A stretch of 44,789 nt of DNA from CAZYVU01 sp964651435 (GCA_964651435.1 CAZYVU010000021.1:1-44789); one strand, 5' to 3'; counted from the first letter of the stretch, positions 1 through 9,270 are shown. Made by a program: numbers and translations. Notes: generated by a model from the sequence alone, not told the origin.

Positions 1-17
1 CAATCAAGGAGGAGACT

Positions 18-815
18 GTGAAGATAGCGGTATGTTTAAAACAGGTTCCTGATACTGAAGCCGAGATCAAATGGGATATTCCGGCCGGCGCATTGAAGAG
101 GGAGGGGATGGATTCGATCACCAATCCCTTCGATGAGTTTGCTCTCGAGGAGGCCCTCCTGACGAGAGAGAATTACGATGGCGACATCGTCGTTTTCAGC
201 ATGGGCCCCGATAACGCCAAGGCGGTCCTGACAAACGCCCTCGCCCTGACGGCGAACGAAGTGCACCTTCTCTCTGACCCCGCATTCGCCGGCTCCGACA
301 CCTTCGCAACGGCAACGGTACTCGCCGCTGCCATCAAGAAGGCCGGAGACATCGACGTCATATTCTGCGGAAAGCAGTCCACCGACGGTAACACGGGCGT
401 CGTGGGCGCAGAACTGGCAACGATTCTGGGCTACAGCCAGCTCACCTATGTTTCAAAGGTGCGCGAAATCGATGCGGCAAGCAAGAAGATCGTTGTCGAA
501 AGGGCCATCGAAGGCGGCGTCGAAGTGGTAGAGGCAAAGCTGCCCGCAGTTGTATCGGTCATTAAAGGCATCAATGAACCAAGACTCCCGAACCTCATGG
601 GCATCAGAAAAGCATCCAAGATTGAGATTCCCCAGTGGAATGCATCGGATCTCGGTGTGGACACGGCTAAGGTGGGCAAAGCCGGTGCATGGACAAGCGT
701 CGTTGAGATCGCCGTGCCGCCGCCCCGCGGCGCAGGAGAGATCCTGAAGGGTGAAATTGACGAGATCGCGGCCCTGGCCGTCGATAGGCTGCTTGACCTT
801 AAGGTCATAAAATAA
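18..815 (+). CDS. etfB: Electron transfer flavoprotein beta subunit
   Basis: Small subunit of the heterodimeric electron transfer flavoprotein. ETF carries electrons between acyl-CoA dehydrogenases and other redox partners in the cytoplasm. The 265-residue length is normal for the family. The N-terminus MKIAVCLKQVPDTEAEIKW and the later segments CGKQSTDGNTGVVGAELA (about residues 116-133) and INEPRLPNLMGIRKA (about 186-200) are EtfB hallmarks. The start is GTG at 18, preceded by AAGGAGGAG at 6-14. It lies 16 bp upstream of etfA and is clearly cotranscribed with it. The operon may begin before the window, so its dehydrogenase partner is not visible. In syntrophs ETF usually serves fatty or aromatic acyl-CoA oxidation; whether this one bifurcates electrons cannot be decided here. 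Confidence 0.96.
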   Translation: MKIAVCLKQVPDTEAEIKWDIPAGALKREGMDSITNPFDEFALEEALLTRENYDGDIVVFSMGPDNAKAVLTNALALTANEVHLLSDPAFAGSDTFATATVLAAAIKKAGDIDVIFCGKQSTDGNTGVVGAELATILGYSQLTYVSKVREIDAASKKIVVERAIEGGVEVVEAKLPAVVSVIKGINEPRLPNLMGIRKASKIEIPQWNASDLGVDTAKVGKAGAWTSVVEIAVPPPRGAGEILKGEIDEIAALAVDRLLDLKVIK

Positions 816-831
816 GTGAGGAGGGAGAATA

Positions 832-1815
832 ATGGCTGACGTATGGGTATATATCGAAAATAAAAACGGTGCGACGACACCGATGTCTTTCGAACTGCTC
901 GGTATCGGCAAGCAGCTTGCGGCAGACCTGGGCGGAAACGTTAACGCCTTTATCATCGCAGAGAAGACGGACGACGCCGCAAAAGAAGCATTTGCCTATG
1001 GTGCTGCAAAGGTCTTTGCTGTTGAAGGCGCTGCGTTCAAGGATTTCAGGGCAGATGCTTACGGTAAGGCTGCAGCCTTCATGCTTGAGAAGAACAAGCC
1101 CGCCGTCGCCCTCTTCCGGGCAACGAGCCAGGGCACCGATGTGGCGGCTGCCAGCGCCGGGAAACTGGGCTTTGGCCTCTGCACCGACACCATCGGCGCC
1201 GCCGTCGACGGCGGCAAGGTAAAGATGACACGGGCCGCTTTCGGCGGCAACTATACGGTCACCGTGGTCAATGAGAAAGCGGCAACGCAGATCATGACCG
1301 TACGGCCTAAGGCCTTCGCCATGCCGGAAAAAGATGCATCGAAGTCCGGAGAGCTGGTGAAAGAGGCATTCTCCTTCTCCGAAGACGAGGCCCTGACAAA
1401 GGTCGTTGATTTCATACAGTCTGAAGCAGCAGTCAACCTCGTTGAAGCCGACATTATCGTTTCCGGCGGCCGCGGCGTAGGGAAACCCGAAGGCTTCGAG
1501 CTTATCAAGCAATTGGCCAACGTAATCGGCGGCGCCGTAGGCGCATCCCGCGCGGCCGTTGACTCCGGATGGATCGCATATGACCACCAGGTCGGCCAGA
1601 CGGGCAAGACGGTAAAGCCGAAGATCTACGTTGCATGCGGTATATCCGGCGCAATCCAGCATCTTGCAGGCATGAGAACATCGGACTGCATCGTCGCCAT
1701 TAACAAGGACGCAGACGCCCCCATATTCAAGGCAGCAACGGTGGGCATCGTGGGCGACATGTACCAGGTGATTCCGAAGCTTATCGAAAAATTCAAAGGC
1801 AAACTCGGCAAGTAG
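832..1815 (+). CDS. etfA: Electron transfer flavoprotein alpha subunit
   Basis: Large, FAD-binding subunit of the ETF heterodimer encoded with etfB. It has 327 residues. The N-terminal domain starts MADVWVYIENKNG. The C-terminal FAD domain (about residues 205-320) contains GGRGVGKPEGFELIKQLA, SRAAVDSGWIAYDHQVGQTG, KPKIYVACGISGAIQHLAGM and the closing region that ends in VGDMYQVIPKL, all typical of EtfA. There is no N-terminal ferredoxin extension. The ATG at 832 has GGAGGGAG at 820-827. A perfect hairpin with a T-tract follows at 1834-1858, so etfBA forms a transcription unit ending there. Confidence 0.96.
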   Translation: MADVWVYIENKNGATTPMSFELLGIGKQLAADLGGNVNAFIIAEKTDDAAKEAFAYGAAKVFAVEGAAFKDFRADAYGKAAAFMLEKNKPAVALFRATSQGTDVAAASAGKLGFGLCTDTIGAAVDGGKVKMTRAAFGGNYTVTVVNEKAATQIMTVRPKAFAMPEKDASKSGELVKEAFSFSEDEALTKVVDFIQSEAAVNLVEADIIVSGGRGVGKPEGFELIKQLANVIGGAVGASRAAVDSGWIAYDHQVGQTGKTVKPKIYVACGISGAIQHLAGMRTSDCIVAINKDADAPIFKAATVGIVGDMYQVIPKLIEKFKGKLGK

Positions 1816-1833
1816 CAACCAATTGGAACCTTC

Positions 1834-1858
1834 AAGGGGCCTTCGGGCCCCTTTTTTT
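1834..1858 (+). terminator. Intrinsic terminator of etfBA
   Basis: An 8-bp perfect stem (AAGGGGCC / GGCCCCTT) closes a TTCG tetraloop and runs into seven T residues. It begins 18 bp after the etfA stop codon, and the next gene starts 50 bp further on. This is a textbook rho-independent terminator. Confidence 0.93.
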
Positions 1859-1907
1859 CTGGCCCGAAGCCCGAAGGCGGGCGGGAACCCCCGGAGAGGA
1901 GAGCGCC

Positions 1908-4900
1908 TTGACAGACGAAGCAAAGATACAGCTCCATTCCACGGCACTGCAGGTAAACCTCGAACGAACCCAAGCCGAGGTTCAGATTCCCCCGAAGTAT
2001 GCCCCTTTTCTGACTCTTGCCGCCGCTCATTTCGGCCTTTCCCGACGCATTACCGACCTTCTGACGGAGCTGAACCACCCCCTCGTCAACTGGGGGTACG
2101 TCCTTAATGAACTGAGAAGCATCTCGCTCGGCAATTTCTATGAGATCAGCGGCCACCCTCTCGGTGTAGAGGTGCTCTCGATGATCTCTGATATCTACAT
2201 AGACGTCACAAGACTGGCTGCAGACGGGGAGCTGAGGGAGCGTGCCGTTCGGTACCTCTTTGACTTCCTCAATGCCCTTCTGGATCAGAGCCATCACTAC
2301 CTGGAGCGGAACATAGCCGTCGTATCGAAGATCGTCGGGGATGCCGCCGATGAGTCGGAAGCCTTTCCCCAGACCTGGAAGAAGGGCTCCGGATACGTCA
2401 AGAGGCTCCTGCGTTTTGTTGAGGCAAAAAAGCCGGACCTGGCAACCCCCGCACTGCAAAGGCTGCTCTTTAACATCTTCCGTGCCACCTATCTCTTCTG
2501 GCTCTCGGCCGACGATCCCTTTCAGTGGAGACAGACGGTCAAGGATAGCGCAGAAGAGCAGGCGGCCTTCGACGAGATAGTGTTCCCTCTGGGACATAGG
2601 CACATAGGGGACCTTCTCGCGGAGCTCGACGCTTTCCATGCCGGCATGCCGCAGCCCGTCCAGAAGGTACGGTTTATCCTCGATCTTCCCGACTACAGCC
2701 AGATCGTGAACGCCTACCTCGTCGTTGCCGATGCATTGGAGCGTGCGCCCGCCTTTGAGGGCCGACAGCATCTGCTAAAACTCGACTTTCTCTTCAGCAT
2801 GATGGGGGCTCCCGGCCTTGCCGAGATCCATTCGGCAACACTTCGCGAGATAAACCGGTGCCTCAGGATGGTTTTCTCGGAAAAGGAGAAGGAAAACCTC
2901 GACGCCTTTGTGAGACAGATCTTCGCGCTCCTGTCCCTGAACTGCCGAAAGCCGGAGCACGGCGGTGCCATCCTGGACTGCATAGGCACCATTGCCAAAG
3001 AGGTGTTCGCCCTCAACGACCATCCCCTTGTCGACAGGCTTATCGACGAGATAGTCGCTTTCGGCTTTCAGCGTCCCGATATCACGGGCACGACAACCGA
3101 TTGGCAGGTGCAGGTCAATCCGCTCCACATCAGGAACATACGGCTCTGGCTTGCCATCATCGCAATGAAACCGCGGTGGACTAAGCGGCTGCTGTCGGCC
3201 CTCATCGCCAACCTCAAGATAGGGGGGGTCTTCGTCCGCGATACCGATCTCCTGCAGAAAGACATATCGGCCCTTCTTAACGCCGACATTGCACCGGCCT
3301 ACAACCTCGTCAAGCAGCTTGTCCGCATCTTTCCCATATACTTCAAGGAGATCGGTGCGGAAGGTGAGCTGAGAGAGGCCTCCACAAAGGTCGACGAACT
3401 GACGTTCAGGCGCGACAGGCTCGTCAATTTCCTTCGGAAGCAGTCGCACGTCGAGAGCAACAGCCTCCTCGTGCCTTTCATGGAGGCGATCTTCCGGTTC
3501 TGGTCTCAGGAGGACAAGACCTGCCTGAAGCCATACCTGCCGCCCGAGGTCTTTGAGCAGATCCCAGCAGAGGGCGAGCTGTTCGATGGCATGCACGCCA
3601 TATTCGGCAATATCTTTACCCGAGTGTCGAAGGACCCCAAGGACCTGCTCTCCTGGGACAAGCCGCACCTGCAGAAGGTGATAAGGAACATCCGGGGCGT
3701 GCCGGACATTGAAAAGGAGCGGGCCTGCCTTATGGTCCGGCTATACCAGCTTCTTTACAAGAAGTACAACCCCCAGCACGTGGACCTTATCAGGGATATG
3801 GAGGCCTCCGGCACCCTGAGCATTCCCAAGATCCGCGCGCTGAAGCGAAGCCTGTCCCGGCGCGATTACGCCAGGAGCATCGGGCTTACCCTTGAGCTGC
3901 TGGCCCTGCTCAAGGGCCGCATACTGGATCCGAAGCAGACTGAGGGTTTTGAGAATATTTATTTCAAACGCCACATTGCCCAGGGTATTCCGTCCATGTA
4001 TGGCACGTACACGGAAGAAAAATTCGATGCCCTGGGGCTTTCGTTGCGCCTTGAAAGCCTTGCCACCGTTCTGTTTCAGGAGCTCGCGACATCCATCAAC
4101 GCCAAATTCATCACCAAGAGCACGCTCATGGGCATTCACCGGTACCTGTGGCTCTACGTCAAGGCCCTGGAGCTCGACGGCATCTCCACGGAGGGCCTGG
4201 AGGCCAAGATGAAATACCTGACCAGCGCCCTTCAGTTGCGGCAGTTTTCCGTCGACCAGTACATCGATATCTTCACCTTCATCTCAAAGGGCATTCAGGA
4301 CATCATCCGCGACTATTATATAGACGCCCACAGCGCCACAATCCCCATCGTCGTCAGCCAGACCTTCAGGGGAAACGCCTTGACGGCCACAGACGGGACA
4401 CCGAGCGCCGAGGAAACGCTCTACCAGGAGGCAGAGAACTTTTTCCGGGGCCTCATCGCGTCGGCCTTCGGCATCCAGGTCTTCGACAACTTTGTGAACG
4501 GCATCATCAAAACCCTCGGGGAGGAGTTGGAGAAGTTTAAGGAGAATAAGAACATTCTCAACCTCGTCATGAACTACAACCCCGACCTTGCAGTCTCGTC
4601 CATAAACGAGCAGAACGAGAAGACGGATAACCAGATCCTCATCGGCAACAAGGGTTACTTTCTCAAAAAACTGGCAGCCTTGAGCTTCCCCGTACCGCCC
4701 GGCTTTATCATAAGCACCGAGGTCTTCCGCGGCTATGATGCCGTCGTCGGATATAAGTACATCTTCAAGGACCTTGCCTCACGGATTAACAGGGAGCTCA
4801 TCAAGCTCGAGCGCGCGTCGGGCCTCAAGTACGGGGACCCCTCGAATCCACTCCTGCTCTCCGTCCGCAGCGGCGCCACCATGTCGCTGCCGGGCATGAT

Positions 4901-6122
4901 GCAGTCTTTTCTCAACGTGGGTATCAACGAGGACATTGCCGAAGGCCTGAGCCGCAAGGACGGTTTCTCCTGGGCGGCCTGGGACAGCTACCGCCGGTTT
5001 CTCCAGACCTGGGGCATGTTTCAGGGCCTCGACCGCGACTTCTTCGACAATATCATAAACGAGTTTAAATCACGGCGCGGCGTCATGCGCAAGATGGACT
5101 TCGCCGTTCCCGAAATGAGGGATATCGCCCTGTCGTACAAAACGGCTATGAACGAGAAGGGCGTACATGTTCCCGACGACCCCTATAAGCAGTTGCAGGA
5201 GGCCATCCTTCAGGTCTTCGCCTCCTGGGATTCACAGCAGGCAAAGACATACCGCCGCCAGATGCACCTATCGGACGAGTGGGGAACGGCGGTCATTGTG
5301 CAGGAGATGGTTTACGGCAACCTCAACGATACGTCCGGGTCCGGCGTCATATTCACACGAAACCCGAAGGCCACAAAACCGGGCGTCAGCCTCTACGGAG
5401 ATTTCATATTCGGCGTTCAGGGCGACGACATCGTGTCGGGACTTGTGGTGACCTACCCCATCTCCGAACAGCAGCGGGTGGTTGAGAACAGGGAATCGAA
5501 CATCTCTCTCGAAAGCCGCTTTCCGGAGGTATACCTGGAGCTCCAGCGGCTCTCCGAAATTCTCATTTACGAAAAGGGCTTCAACCACCAGGAGCTCGAA
5601 TTTACCTTCGAGAAGCCGGTCAAAGAGGGGCTCTATATTCTCCAGACGAGAGAGATGGTCCAGTCGGAGCGTAAAAAGAGAAGTATCTTTAGGGAAACCA
5701 GCGACCTTCAACGGTCTTTCCTCGGCACGGGCATCGGTGTCAGCGGCGGGGCGCTCTGCGGTCGCGTCGTTTACTCTGAGGCGGACATCATCTCCTTCCG
5801 CATGAAAGAGCCTGACACGCCACTTATTCTTATACGGCCCGACACGGTGCCCGACGACGTGGGCATCCTGCTCAAGGTCGACGGCCTTCTCACGGCCCGC
5901 GGCGGAGGCACGTCCCATGCCGCCGTCACAATCCCCCAACTGCACAAGGTGGGCGTTGTCGGCTTCAACAAGCTCAAGGTCTACGAGGCCGATGGGTACA
6001 GCACCGTTGGCGATTTTTTCATCAGAAAAGGGGACTACATCGCCATTGACGGCTGGAGTGGCGCCGCCTACAGCGGCAGGCACGAATACCTGACCGAAGA
6101 GGCCTTCACCATATCACTGTAG
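1908..6122 (+). CDS. Giant PEP synthase/PPDK-like protein without the PEP-binding barrel
   Basis: A 1404-residue protein. Residues about 915-1270 form the ATP-grasp-type PEP/pyruvate-binding domain of PEP synthase and pyruvate phosphate dikinase (ILIGNKGYFLKKLAALSFPV, SVRSGATMSLPGMMQSFLNV, SGSGVIFTRNP). Residues about 1290-1385 form the swivelling phosphohistidine domain with ARGGGTSHAAVTIPQLHKVG, phospho-acceptor His1337. The C-terminal TIM barrel that normally binds PEP or pyruvate is missing, so the second substrate is unknown. The first 900 or so residues are mostly helical by eye and match no family I recognise. By family logic the protein transfers a phosphoryl group from ATP via His to an unknown acceptor. 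Fused ATP-grasp and His domains recall the separate subunits of phenylphosphate synthase, but no such function is shown. The start is TTG at 1908 after GGAGAGGAGAG at 1893-1903. It is convergent with the GAPDH gene. Confidence 0.8.
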   Translation: MTDEAKIQLHSTALQVNLERTQAEVQIPPKYAPFLTLAAAHFGLSRRITDLLTELNHPLVNWGYVLNELRSISLGNFYEISGHPLGVEVLSMISDIYIDVTRLAADGELRERAVRYLFDFLNALLDQSHHYLERNIAVVSKIVGDAADESEAFPQTWKKGSGYVKRLLRFVEAKKPDLATPALQRLLFNIFRATYLFWLSADDPFQWRQTVKDSAEEQAAFDEIVFPLGHRHIGDLLAELDAFHAGMPQPVQKVRFILDLPDYSQIVNAYLVVADALERAPAFEGRQHLLKLDFLFSMMGAPGLAEIHSATLREINRCLRMVFSEKEKENLDAFVRQIFALLSLNCRKPEHGGAILDCIGTIAKEVFALNDHPLVDRLIDEIVAFGFQRPDITGTTTDWQVQVNPLHIRNIRLWLAIIAMKPRWTKRLLSALIANLKIGGVFVRDTDLLQKDISALLNADIAPAYNLVKQLVRIFPIYFKEIGAEGELREASTKVDELTFRRDRLVNFLRKQSHVESNSLLVPFMEAIFRFWSQEDKTCLKPYLPPEVFEQIPAEGELFDGMHAIFGNIFTRVSKDPKDLLSWDKPHLQKVIRNIRGVPDIEKERACLMVRLYQLLYKKYNPQHVDLIRDMEASGTLSIPKIRALKRSLSRRDYARSIGLTLELLALLKGRILDPKQTEGFENIYFKRHIAQGIPSMYGTYTEEKFDALGLSLRLESLATVLFQELATSINAKFITKSTLMGIHRYLWLYVKALELDGISTEGLEAKMKYLTSALQLRQFSVDQYIDIFTFISKGIQDIIRDYYIDAHSATIPIVVSQTFRGNALTATDGTPSAEETLYQEAENFFRGLIASAFGIQVFDNFVNGIIKTLGEELEKFKENKNILNLVMNYNPDLAVSSINEQNEKTDNQILIGNKGYFLKKLAALSFPVPPGFIISTEVFRGYDAVVGYKYIFKDLASRINRELIKLERASGLKYGDPSNPLLLSVRSGATMSLPGMMQSFLNVGINEDIAEGLSRKDGFSWAAWDSYRRFLQTWGMFQGLDRDFFDNIINEFKSRRGVMRKMDFAVPEMRDIALSYKTAMNEKGVHVPDDPYKQLQEAILQVFASWDSQQAKTYRRQMHLSDEWGTAVIVQEMVYGNLNDTSGSGVIFTRNPKATKPGVSLYGDFIFGVQGDDIVSGLVVTYPISEQQRVVENRESNISLESRFPEVYLELQRLSEILIYEKGFNHQELEFTFEKPVKEGLYILQTREMVQSERKKRSIFRETSDLQRSFLGTGIGVSGGALCGRVVYSEADIISFRMKEPDTPLILIRPDTVPDDVGILLKVDGLLTARGGGTSHAAVTIPQLHKVGVVGFNKLKVYEADGYSTVGDFFIRKGDYIAIDGWSGAAYSGRHEYLTEEAFTISL

Positions 6123-6180
6123 GTTGTATTTTGCCGCAGATGGGCGGCCTCCGAAAGAAGATGGTCCTTTTTCAAGAGGT

Positions 6181-6217
6181 CCGGGTGAGCCCGCGCCCCG
6201 CCACAGGCTTCACCCGG
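6181..6217. terminator. Hairpin between convergent genes, possible bidirectional terminator
   Basis: CCGGGTGA (6181-6188) pairs with TCACCCGG (6210-6217), with further GCC/GGC pairing inside the loop. It lies between the 3' ends of two convergent genes. Neither side has a T-tract, so intrinsic termination is uncertain. Confidence 0.4.
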
Positions 6218-6229
6218 CCTGCAAACTGA

Positions 6230-7510
6230 TCAGGAATTCAACATTTTGTGGATGTAAACCGTCAGGTCTCCCATGCGGTTCGTGTAGCTTCCGTACTCGT
6301 TGTCGTACCAACCGAAGATCTTGGCATGAACAACGGGCACCTTGAGCCCCTCGGGCGGCAGGGCCTGAACGACCTGGGCCGGAATGCCGGGAATCCTCGT
6401 GAGGTCGACGGTGAGGAAGGCGGTCCGCGTGTGGTTGAACTGGCCCTCAATGACTACCGCCGCGTTCATGCCGATGAGATCGCAGGAAACGTTCTGTTCC
6501 TCGGAATAAACGAGGAGATGCTCCGGATCGTTGTTGTCGGCGGAACGGTAGATGTCATTCAGCATCTTCGTGTTTATTGGCGAGCCCGCGCCATCTTTGC
6601 CCGGCTTAACCTGAAATGTTGCGTTGAGAATGATAAGCGACTCCGTGTTCGTCGGTATGCGGATGGAGTCTGCCATAAAGCCTATCTCTTTTACTTCGGG
6701 GATGACCTGGGTCAGGGCCTCTGCAGCATTGGTAGACGTCAGGATGATATTGTTGAGAATACTTCTCGTTTTCCGCAGGTCCTTGGCATCGGCCTTGGGC
6801 ACACTGTCGAGGACGGCCTGGGTGTTTGTTACTGCGTGAACCGTCGACATGGAGGCAGTAAGGATATGGCTCGTTTCCTCCCTGGCCAGGAGCGGCTTCA
6901 TCATGTGGGCCAATCCCGTGGTGGTGCAGGACGCAGCGGAGATGACAAAGTGTTTTTTTCGATCGAAAGCCGTATGGTTAATGCCGTAGATCCCGATAAA
7001 GGCGTCGTCGGGCATGGCTGCAGCCTTGTTCTTGATCTTGAAGGCCGAAGAGTTGATCACCACGCGGGCGCCACCCTCCAGATGGCCCCGAATGGAACCC
7101 TTCTTATCGTCGGCCTTCACCGTTGGATCCTGAAATTTGCCCGTGGCATCAACAACGAGTTCGACGCCGTAATCGCGCCACGGTATCTCGGCAGGGTTCC
7201 GGGATGCCTTGAGAAAGGTGACGGGAACGCCATCGATGACCATTTTGCCCGACGCCTCGTCGACTATCTCGATGACCCTCGCTGCCTTTATGCCGTGCAG
7301 AAAACGATGGAGGAGGCCATAGGTGCTGTCTTTCTCCAGGAACTGCGCCACATCCCTGAGCCCCTTGCCCACTCCCCTGCCCTGGTTGATGACGATTTCC
7401 TTAAAATGCTTCCTGGCCACATGGTGCCACAGCGTGAGCTTGCCGATTCTGCCCATGCCATTGATTCCTAATACCGGCGGCCTGTTCTCGAAAACCTCGA
7501 TGTTACCCAT
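6230..7510 (-). CDS. gap: Glyceraldehyde-3-phosphate dehydrogenase-like protein, long divergent type
   Basis: NAD(P)-dependent phosphorylating GAPDH family, glycolysis/gluconeogenesis. The Rossmann motif is GINGMGRIGK (about residues 15-24). Cys195 lies in SAASCTTTG, the catalytic-base His in STVHAVTNTQ, and the C-terminal signature is GWYDNEYGSYTNRMGDL. At 426 residues it is about 90 longer than the usual 330-340; extra sequence sits in the N-terminal half (about 40-110) and between the catalytic domain segments. The conserved Asn of the SCTTN motif is Thr here. These features put it outside the classical GapA group, so kinetic role and cofactor are uncertain. The start ATG at 7510 has a strong ribosome site, AAGGAGGT, 4-5 bases upstream. 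No other glycolytic gene is adjacent. Confidence 0.85.
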   Translation of the reverse strand: MGNIEVFENRPPVLGINGMGRIGKLTLWHHVARKHFKEIVINQGRGVGKGLRDVAQFLEKDSTYGLLHRFLHGIKAARVIEIVDEASGKMVIDGVPVTFLKASRNPAEIPWRDYGVELVVDATGKFQDPTVKADDKKGSIRGHLEGGARVVINSSAFKIKNKAAAMPDDAFIGIYGINHTAFDRKKHFVISAASCTTTGLAHMMKPLLAREETSHILTASMSTVHAVTNTQAVLDSVPKADAKDLRKTRSILNNIILTSTNAAEALTQVIPEVKEIGFMADSIRIPTNTESLIILNATFQVKPGKDGAGSPINTKMLNDIYRSADNNDPEHLLVYSEEQNVSCDLIGMNAAVVIEGQFNHTRTAFLTVDLTRIPGIPAQVVQALPPEGLKVPVVHAKIFGWYDNEYGSYTNRMGDLTVYIHKMLNS

Positions 7511-7752
7511 TGGGTACCTCCTTGTTCGTTATTCTACTGAGGTTCACTGCGCTGCTAATGACTACGTGGGGGCGTGTTCCGATGACCGCTGAGGAGCGGC
7601 TCGGCCTTCGAAGAGCTACGGTGCAGAAGCCGGAAATTGTTCGGTAACACCTATCATCGTACCAAAAGACAGTGCTCAAGTCAACCGAAGATTACGTGGT
7701 GGTTGATAGTCGCTTTCGGCATGAAAGACCCGAAACCATTCCTATTATGAAT

Positions 7753-7781
7753 TTGCCTCGCGTCCTTTACTGTCTTACAAT
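7753..7781 (+). promoter_or_regulatory. Sigma70-type promoter of the yedF cassette
   Basis: TTGCCT (7753-7758), 17-bp spacer, TACAAT (7776-7781). Only 9 bases separate the -10 box from the ATG at 7791, so transcription should start within a few bases of the start codon. There is no Shine-Dalgarno in that gap. The upstream part of this 280-bp divergent intergenic region (7511-7752) shows no gene or RNA that I can recognise. Confidence 0.6.
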
Positions 7782-7790
7782 AATGGCAGC

Positions 7791-8135
7791 ATGATCGACG
7801 ACGGCACAGCGGTTCTCATAGACTCGGCCACCGTGGGGCGGGGAGACGAAGAGTTGGGGCGCATACTGATGAACTCTTTTCTTCACTCCATGGCGAAGAC
7901 TGACCCGTTGCCCCGGTGTGTCATACTCTTAAACGGAGGTGTCAAGCTTGCGGCGGAAGGCTCGGATTTGCTGGCGGTGCTGTCGGACATGTCCGACATA
8001 GGAGTGGAGATCCTTTCTTGCGGAACGTGCCTCGACTTCTTTCACCTTAAGGATAAACTTCGAGTGGGACGGGTAAGCAATATGACGGAGATAGTCCAGG
8101 CGCTCTCTGCCGCCCGCAAGGTATTGAAACCCTGA
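7791..8135 (+). CDS. yedF: YedF-like DsrE-fold protein (selenium/sulfur metabolism), TusA domain absent
   Basis: A 114-residue protein matching the C-terminal, DsrE-like half of the sulfurtransferase-like selenium metabolism protein YedF. LIDSATVGRGDEELGRILM is the characteristic N-terminal strand-helix of that half, and ILSCGTCLDFF carries the paired cysteines. YedF proteins I know have about 190-200 residues, with an N-terminal TusA-like domain that is absent here. No in-frame TusA-like sequence is visible upstream of 7791. The gene is followed after one base by a PLP cysteine-desulfurase-like enzyme, then by a DUF3343 Se/S-carrier-like gene and a MoaD-like gene, which supports a role in persulfide or selenide transfer. 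The start codon has no Shine-Dalgarno and lies just downstream of a promoter. Confidence 0.8.
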   Translation: MIDDGTAVLIDSATVGRGDEELGRILMNSFLHSMAKTDPLPRCVILLNGGVKLAAEGSDLLAVLSDMSDIGVEILSCGTCLDFFHLKDKLRVGRVSNMTEIVQALSAARKVLKP

Positions 8136-8136
8136 C

Positions 8137-9270
8137 ATGATCTACCTCGACAATGCCGCCACATCCTTTCCCAAGGCGCCGGAAGCCCTATCGCACCTCA
8201 ACGACTTCGTGACAAAAGTGGGCGGCAACCCGGGCCGAAGCGGTCATACGCTTTCAGTCGAGGCAGCGCGGATCATCTTTGAGGCAAGGGAGAGACTGAC
8301 CGAACTGGTGAACGGTGAGGATTCGCGCCGTCTGGCCTTTACGCAAAACGGCACCGAATCCCTCAACCTCGCCCTTCTGGGCCTCCTGAAAGAGGGTGAC
8401 CACGTCCTAACCACGTCGATGGAACACAACTCCGTCATGAGGCCGCTCACCTTTCTGAAGTCTGCACGAGGGGTAGATCATACGGTCATTCCCTGCTCTC
8501 CACAGGGGGAGCTTGACCCCGATGATTTGAAGAGGCAGATACGGCGCAACACGCGGGCCGTTGTGGTCAACCACGGCTCCAACGTCATCGGTATCGTTCA
8601 GCCGCTTCGAACGATAAAGGACGCCATCGGCGACATTCCGCTTATCGTCGACGCCTGCCAGACGATAGGATCGTACCCCATCGATGTGCAGAAGGATGGT
8701 GCCGACATTCTCTGTTTTTCGTGCCACAAGTCCCTGCTGGCCATCCAGGGTCTCGGTGCCGCCTACTTCCGCCCAGGAATGGACGTTGCCCCCCTCAAGT
8801 TCGGCGGCACAGGGAGCAAGTCGGAGCATATAGAGCATCCCGTGGTGCTTCCGGACCGGTACGAGGCCGGCACCCCGAACACCCCCGCCATAGCATCCCT
8901 CCTGGGTGCCCTCTTCTTCTTTGAAAAGCAGGGCGTTGAGACAATCATGCGCAGGAAGCAAGGGCTCAGGGTCCGGCTTCTGAAAGGCCTAAGCACGATC
9001 AAGGACCTCACCGTTTATGGCAACGCATCGGCTGAAGCCGCCATTCCGGTCCTTTCCATCAACCTCAAGGGCAAGCTTCCCTCAGAGGTCGGGCGGGAGT
9101 TGGACCGACAGGGGGTCTACGTTCGGGTGGGCCTCCACTGTTCACCCATGGCCCATCGGACCATAGGCACATTCCCCAGGGGAACCGTCCGCATCGCCCC
9201 CGGCTATTTCACAACAGAGGCTGAGATCGACAACGCCGTCGACGCCCTGCGGGTATTGGCGGAAGGATGA
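8137..9270 (+). CDS. Class V aminotransferase, cysteine desulfurase/selenocysteine lyase family
   Basis: PLP-dependent enzyme of 377 residues that would release sulfur from cysteine, or selenium from selenocysteine, as an enzyme-bound persulfide. It starts MIYLDNAATSFPKAPEAL, typical of the family. The PLP-binding aspartate region is LIVDACQTIGSYPID and the Schiff-base lysine is in CFSCHKSLLAIQGLGAAYF. The mobile Cys that carries the persulfide is in VRVGLHCSPMAHRTIG, and the C-terminus is FPRGTVRIAPGYF. It resembles the subfamily found beside YedF and DUF3343 genes rather than housekeeping IscS. One base separates it from yedF, and its stop overlaps the next start by ATGA (9267-9270), so translational coupling is likely. 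Confidence 0.88.
   Translation: MIYLDNAATSFPKAPEALSHLNDFVTKVGGNPGRSGHTLSVEAARIIFEARERLTELVNGEDSRRLAFTQNGTESLNLALLGLLKEGDHVLTTSMEHNSVMRPLTFLKSARGVDHTVIPCSPQGELDPDDLKRQIRRNTRAVVVNHGSNVIGIVQPLRTIKDAIGDIPLIVDACQTIGSYPIDVQKDGADILCFSCHKSLLAIQGLGAAYFRPGMDVAPLKFGGTGSKSEHIEHPVVLPDRYEAGTPNTPAIASLLGALFFFEKQGVETIMRRKQGLRVRLLKGLSTIKDLTVYGNASAEAAIPVLSINLKGKLPSEVGRELDRQGVYVRVGLHCSPMAHRTIGTFPRGTVRIAPGYFTTEAEIDNAVDALRVLAEG

Noticed and set aside
6248..7471. 407-codon plus-strand frame opposite the GAPDH gene
   Set aside because: Antisense shadow; GAPDH motifs on the minus strand are unambiguous.
7560..7680. tRNA-Sec-like sequence upstream of the Se/S cassette
   Set aside because: Some GC-rich stems are present but no cloverleaf, TUCRA loop or CCA end can be drawn.
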